Below, piece by piece: positions 5,287 through 6,062 of a stretch of 6,062 nucleotides of DNA. This stretch comes from Desulfuromonadaceae bacterium UBA2294 (lineage in GTDB: Bacteria > Desulfobacterota > Desulfuromonadia > Desulfuromonadales > UBA2294): contig DDWE01000075.1 in NCBI GenBank assembly GCA_002345625.1, positions 11,530-17,591 of the forward strand, read 5' to 3'. Positions within the stretch are counted from its first letter, which is position 1; each line of letters starts with the position of its first letter. A program made the translations under genes and the position numbers. The notes beneath the pieces are model-generated. The model was not told the origin of the DNA and ran no database searches. It was given only the letters and a program-made list of their open reading frames with translations.

Positions 5287-5808
5287 ATGCGGAGATTAGT
5301 TCTTCTACTTCTTATAACTGTCAGCCAACTTTTGTTTGTTCAGGTTTCATGCGCAGATAGCCTAACTGTTGTTCAAGGGAGAATTCTCTTCGCAAGCCAT
5401 AATGGAGAGTACAAGGAACTATTTAGAACATCCTCTCCTTTTTATGGTTATGGTTGGCTTGATGAAGACGAGGTTTTTCTTGCCTACCAACCTGATGGAG
5501 AAGCGGAAGCTTTCGCAGTAATTGAGACTTTTAACTTGCGGCTGGGGACTAAAAAGAAAATTACTGTAATTGGAGGCGCGGGTGAATCTCATTTCGCTTC
5601 AAATTCGAAACTGAGAGAGATTATTTTTAACGACTCTGAAGGCCTAAGACTTATGTCCATTGAAAAAAACGGAAAACACAAAATTTCAACAATCCTCGGT
5701 GATAATAGTGTTTTTGCACCATTCTGGATCGATGAAGACACTGTCGGGTATCTGAAAAATAACAAGCTTGAAAAGGTCACTATCAAGCGAAAATGTTTTA
5801 AACCATAA
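5287..5808 (+). CDS. Secreted cassette-encoded protein with beta-propeller-like repeats, possibly 3'-truncated
   Basis: The 173-residue frame starts with a strong GGAGGT (5275-5280) six bases upstream, 31 bases after the attC junction. Residues 1-23 form a Sec signal peptide: Arg2-Arg3, a hydrophobic core (VLLLLITVSQLLFV) and a likely cleavage after SCA (Ala23). The mature part has repeated short beta units, for example GRILFASHNGEYKELF (about 31-46), VFLAYQPDG, REIIFNDSEGLRLMSIEKNG and DTVGYLKNNKLEKV. They resemble TolB/WD40-like propeller blades (strand, N-D/D-G turn, strand, then the next threshold strand). Two to three blades are too few for a closed propeller, so it may be truncated or oligomerise. 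Its stop codon lies exactly in the first bases of the second 31-base repeat, and no attC follows, which supports 3' disruption. Predicted location is the periplasm; function unknown. Confidence 0.7.
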   Translation: MRRLVLLLLITVSQLLFVQVSCADSLTVVQGRILFASHNGEYKELFRTSSPFYGYGWLDEDEVFLAYQPDGEAEAFAVIETFNLRLGTKKKITVIGGAGESHFASNSKLREIIFNDSEGLRLMSIEKNGKHKISTILGDNSVFAPFWIDEDTVGYLKNNKLEKVTIKRKCFKP

Positions 5809-5836
5809 CCGTGTCCACTTTTCGTGGGTAGGCCCA
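5806..5836 (+). repeat. 31-base direct repeat, copy 2 (right border of the cassette block)
   Basis: The core at 5812-5832 is identical over 21 bases to 4189-4209, with TAACC on the left and CCA on the right shared as well. The TAA of the upstream ORF is the first three bases of the repeat. It occupies the place where the attC site of the third cassette should be, and the next ORF starts six bases after it. Confidence 0.8.
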
Positions 5837-5841
5837 GCCGC

Positions 5842-6062
5842 ATGAATATAAGCCGACTACCAATTACTTGTTGTCATGCAAACTGCACGAAATGCGGATT
5901 GCCTACGGAATTCCCTATGTTTGAAAGTGGGGCGGGGGGAGATTTCGCAACCTATACCGGGCGATCTACGCTCAGCGTCTATAGACTAAATCTCGCAAAA
6001 GTTCACTATCTTGGCAAAGTCATAAACGAATTGCTTGCCCCGGCTATTGAGCGTGAAGGTGG
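5842..6062 (+). CDS. Hypothetical protein with N-terminal CxxC knuckle, partial at window edge
   Basis: The frame is open for 73 codons from the ATG at 5842 to the window end. The N-terminus has C10-C11-H12 and C15-x-x-C18, which could form half of a zinc knuckle or zinc ribbon, followed by LPTEFPMFESGAGGDFATYT with acidic and glycine residues, then a basic helix-like part (YRLNLAKVHYLGKVINELLA). There is no signal peptide or membrane segment in the visible part. GTAGG of the second 31-base repeat sits ten bases upstream and may serve as a weak ribosome binding site. A second MNI-type start, small size and orphan character suggest another accessory or cassette-type gene. No family recognised. 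Confidence 0.55.
   Translation, partial: MNISRLPITCCHANCTKCGLPTEFPMFESGAGGDFATYTGRSTLSVYRLNLAKVHYLGKVINELLAPAIEREG

Noticed and set aside
5335..5360. Lipobox (lipoprotein signal) around Cys22 of the third cassette protein
   Set aside because: The residue three before the cysteine is Gln rather than Leu, Val or Ile; a signal peptidase I site after Ala23 fits better.
1..6062. CRISPR arrays, tRNA or rRNA genes, nif structural genes, integron integrase
   Set aside because: No regularly spaced repeats, no cloverleaf with a TTCGA-type loop, and no NifHDK or tyrosine-recombinase motifs were found on either strand.

Overview
The window looks like proteobacterial chromosome from an organism that fixes nitrogen. 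The left 3.8 kb is GC-rich and tightly packed. It carries a draT-draG pair, the reversible ADP-ribosylation switch that turns nitrogenase reductase (NifH) off and on, so a diazotroph is implied even though no nif structural gene lies in the window. A sulfur- or metal-reducing Desulfuromonadales-type bacterium or a free-living betaproteobacterium would fit; the sequence alone does not settle this.

Layout. Positions 1-289 (minus strand) hold the N-terminal part of a PsiE-family membrane protein that runs off the left edge. A divergent 373-base intergenic region follows. Positions 663-3794 (plus strand) form one compact operon of six genes with gaps of 0 to 38 bases or short overlaps: draT, draG, a small helix-turn-helix-like protein with a Gly/Cys tail, a 91-residue helical protein of unknown function, a macro-domain (ADP-ribose-binding type) protein, and a short SlyD-like FKBP prolyl isomerase. 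A probable intrinsic terminator closes it at about 3816-3853. The operon puts an ADP-ribose writer, an eraser and a likely ADP-ribose binder together. That is an attractive extended NifH-control module with three further accessory proteins.

From about 3800 the character changes sharply: AT-rich DNA, different codon use, loose spacing, and small orphan proteins. Positions 3854-4182 are non-coding but contain a good sigma70-type promoter followed about 85 bases later by a strong intrinsic terminator, which suggests a small RNA. Positions 4226-5808 look like an integron gene-cassette array: three small ORFs separated by two attC-like sites (4701-4816 and 5150-5256). The second site is very convincing, with inverted GCCCAAC/GTTGGGC ends and an inner 8-bp CGGACTGG/CCAGTCCG stem. 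The middle cassette (4811-5250) appears complete. No integrase gene is visible, so this is either the distal part of an integron or a CALIN-type cluster.

The cassette block is bracketed by two direct copies of a 31-base motif (4183-4213 and 5806-5836; 21 bases of its core are identical). The right copy lies where the attC of the third cassette should be. It probably marks an insertion-element end or another recombination boundary. A further orphan ORF with a CxxC motif starts at 5842 and runs off the right edge.
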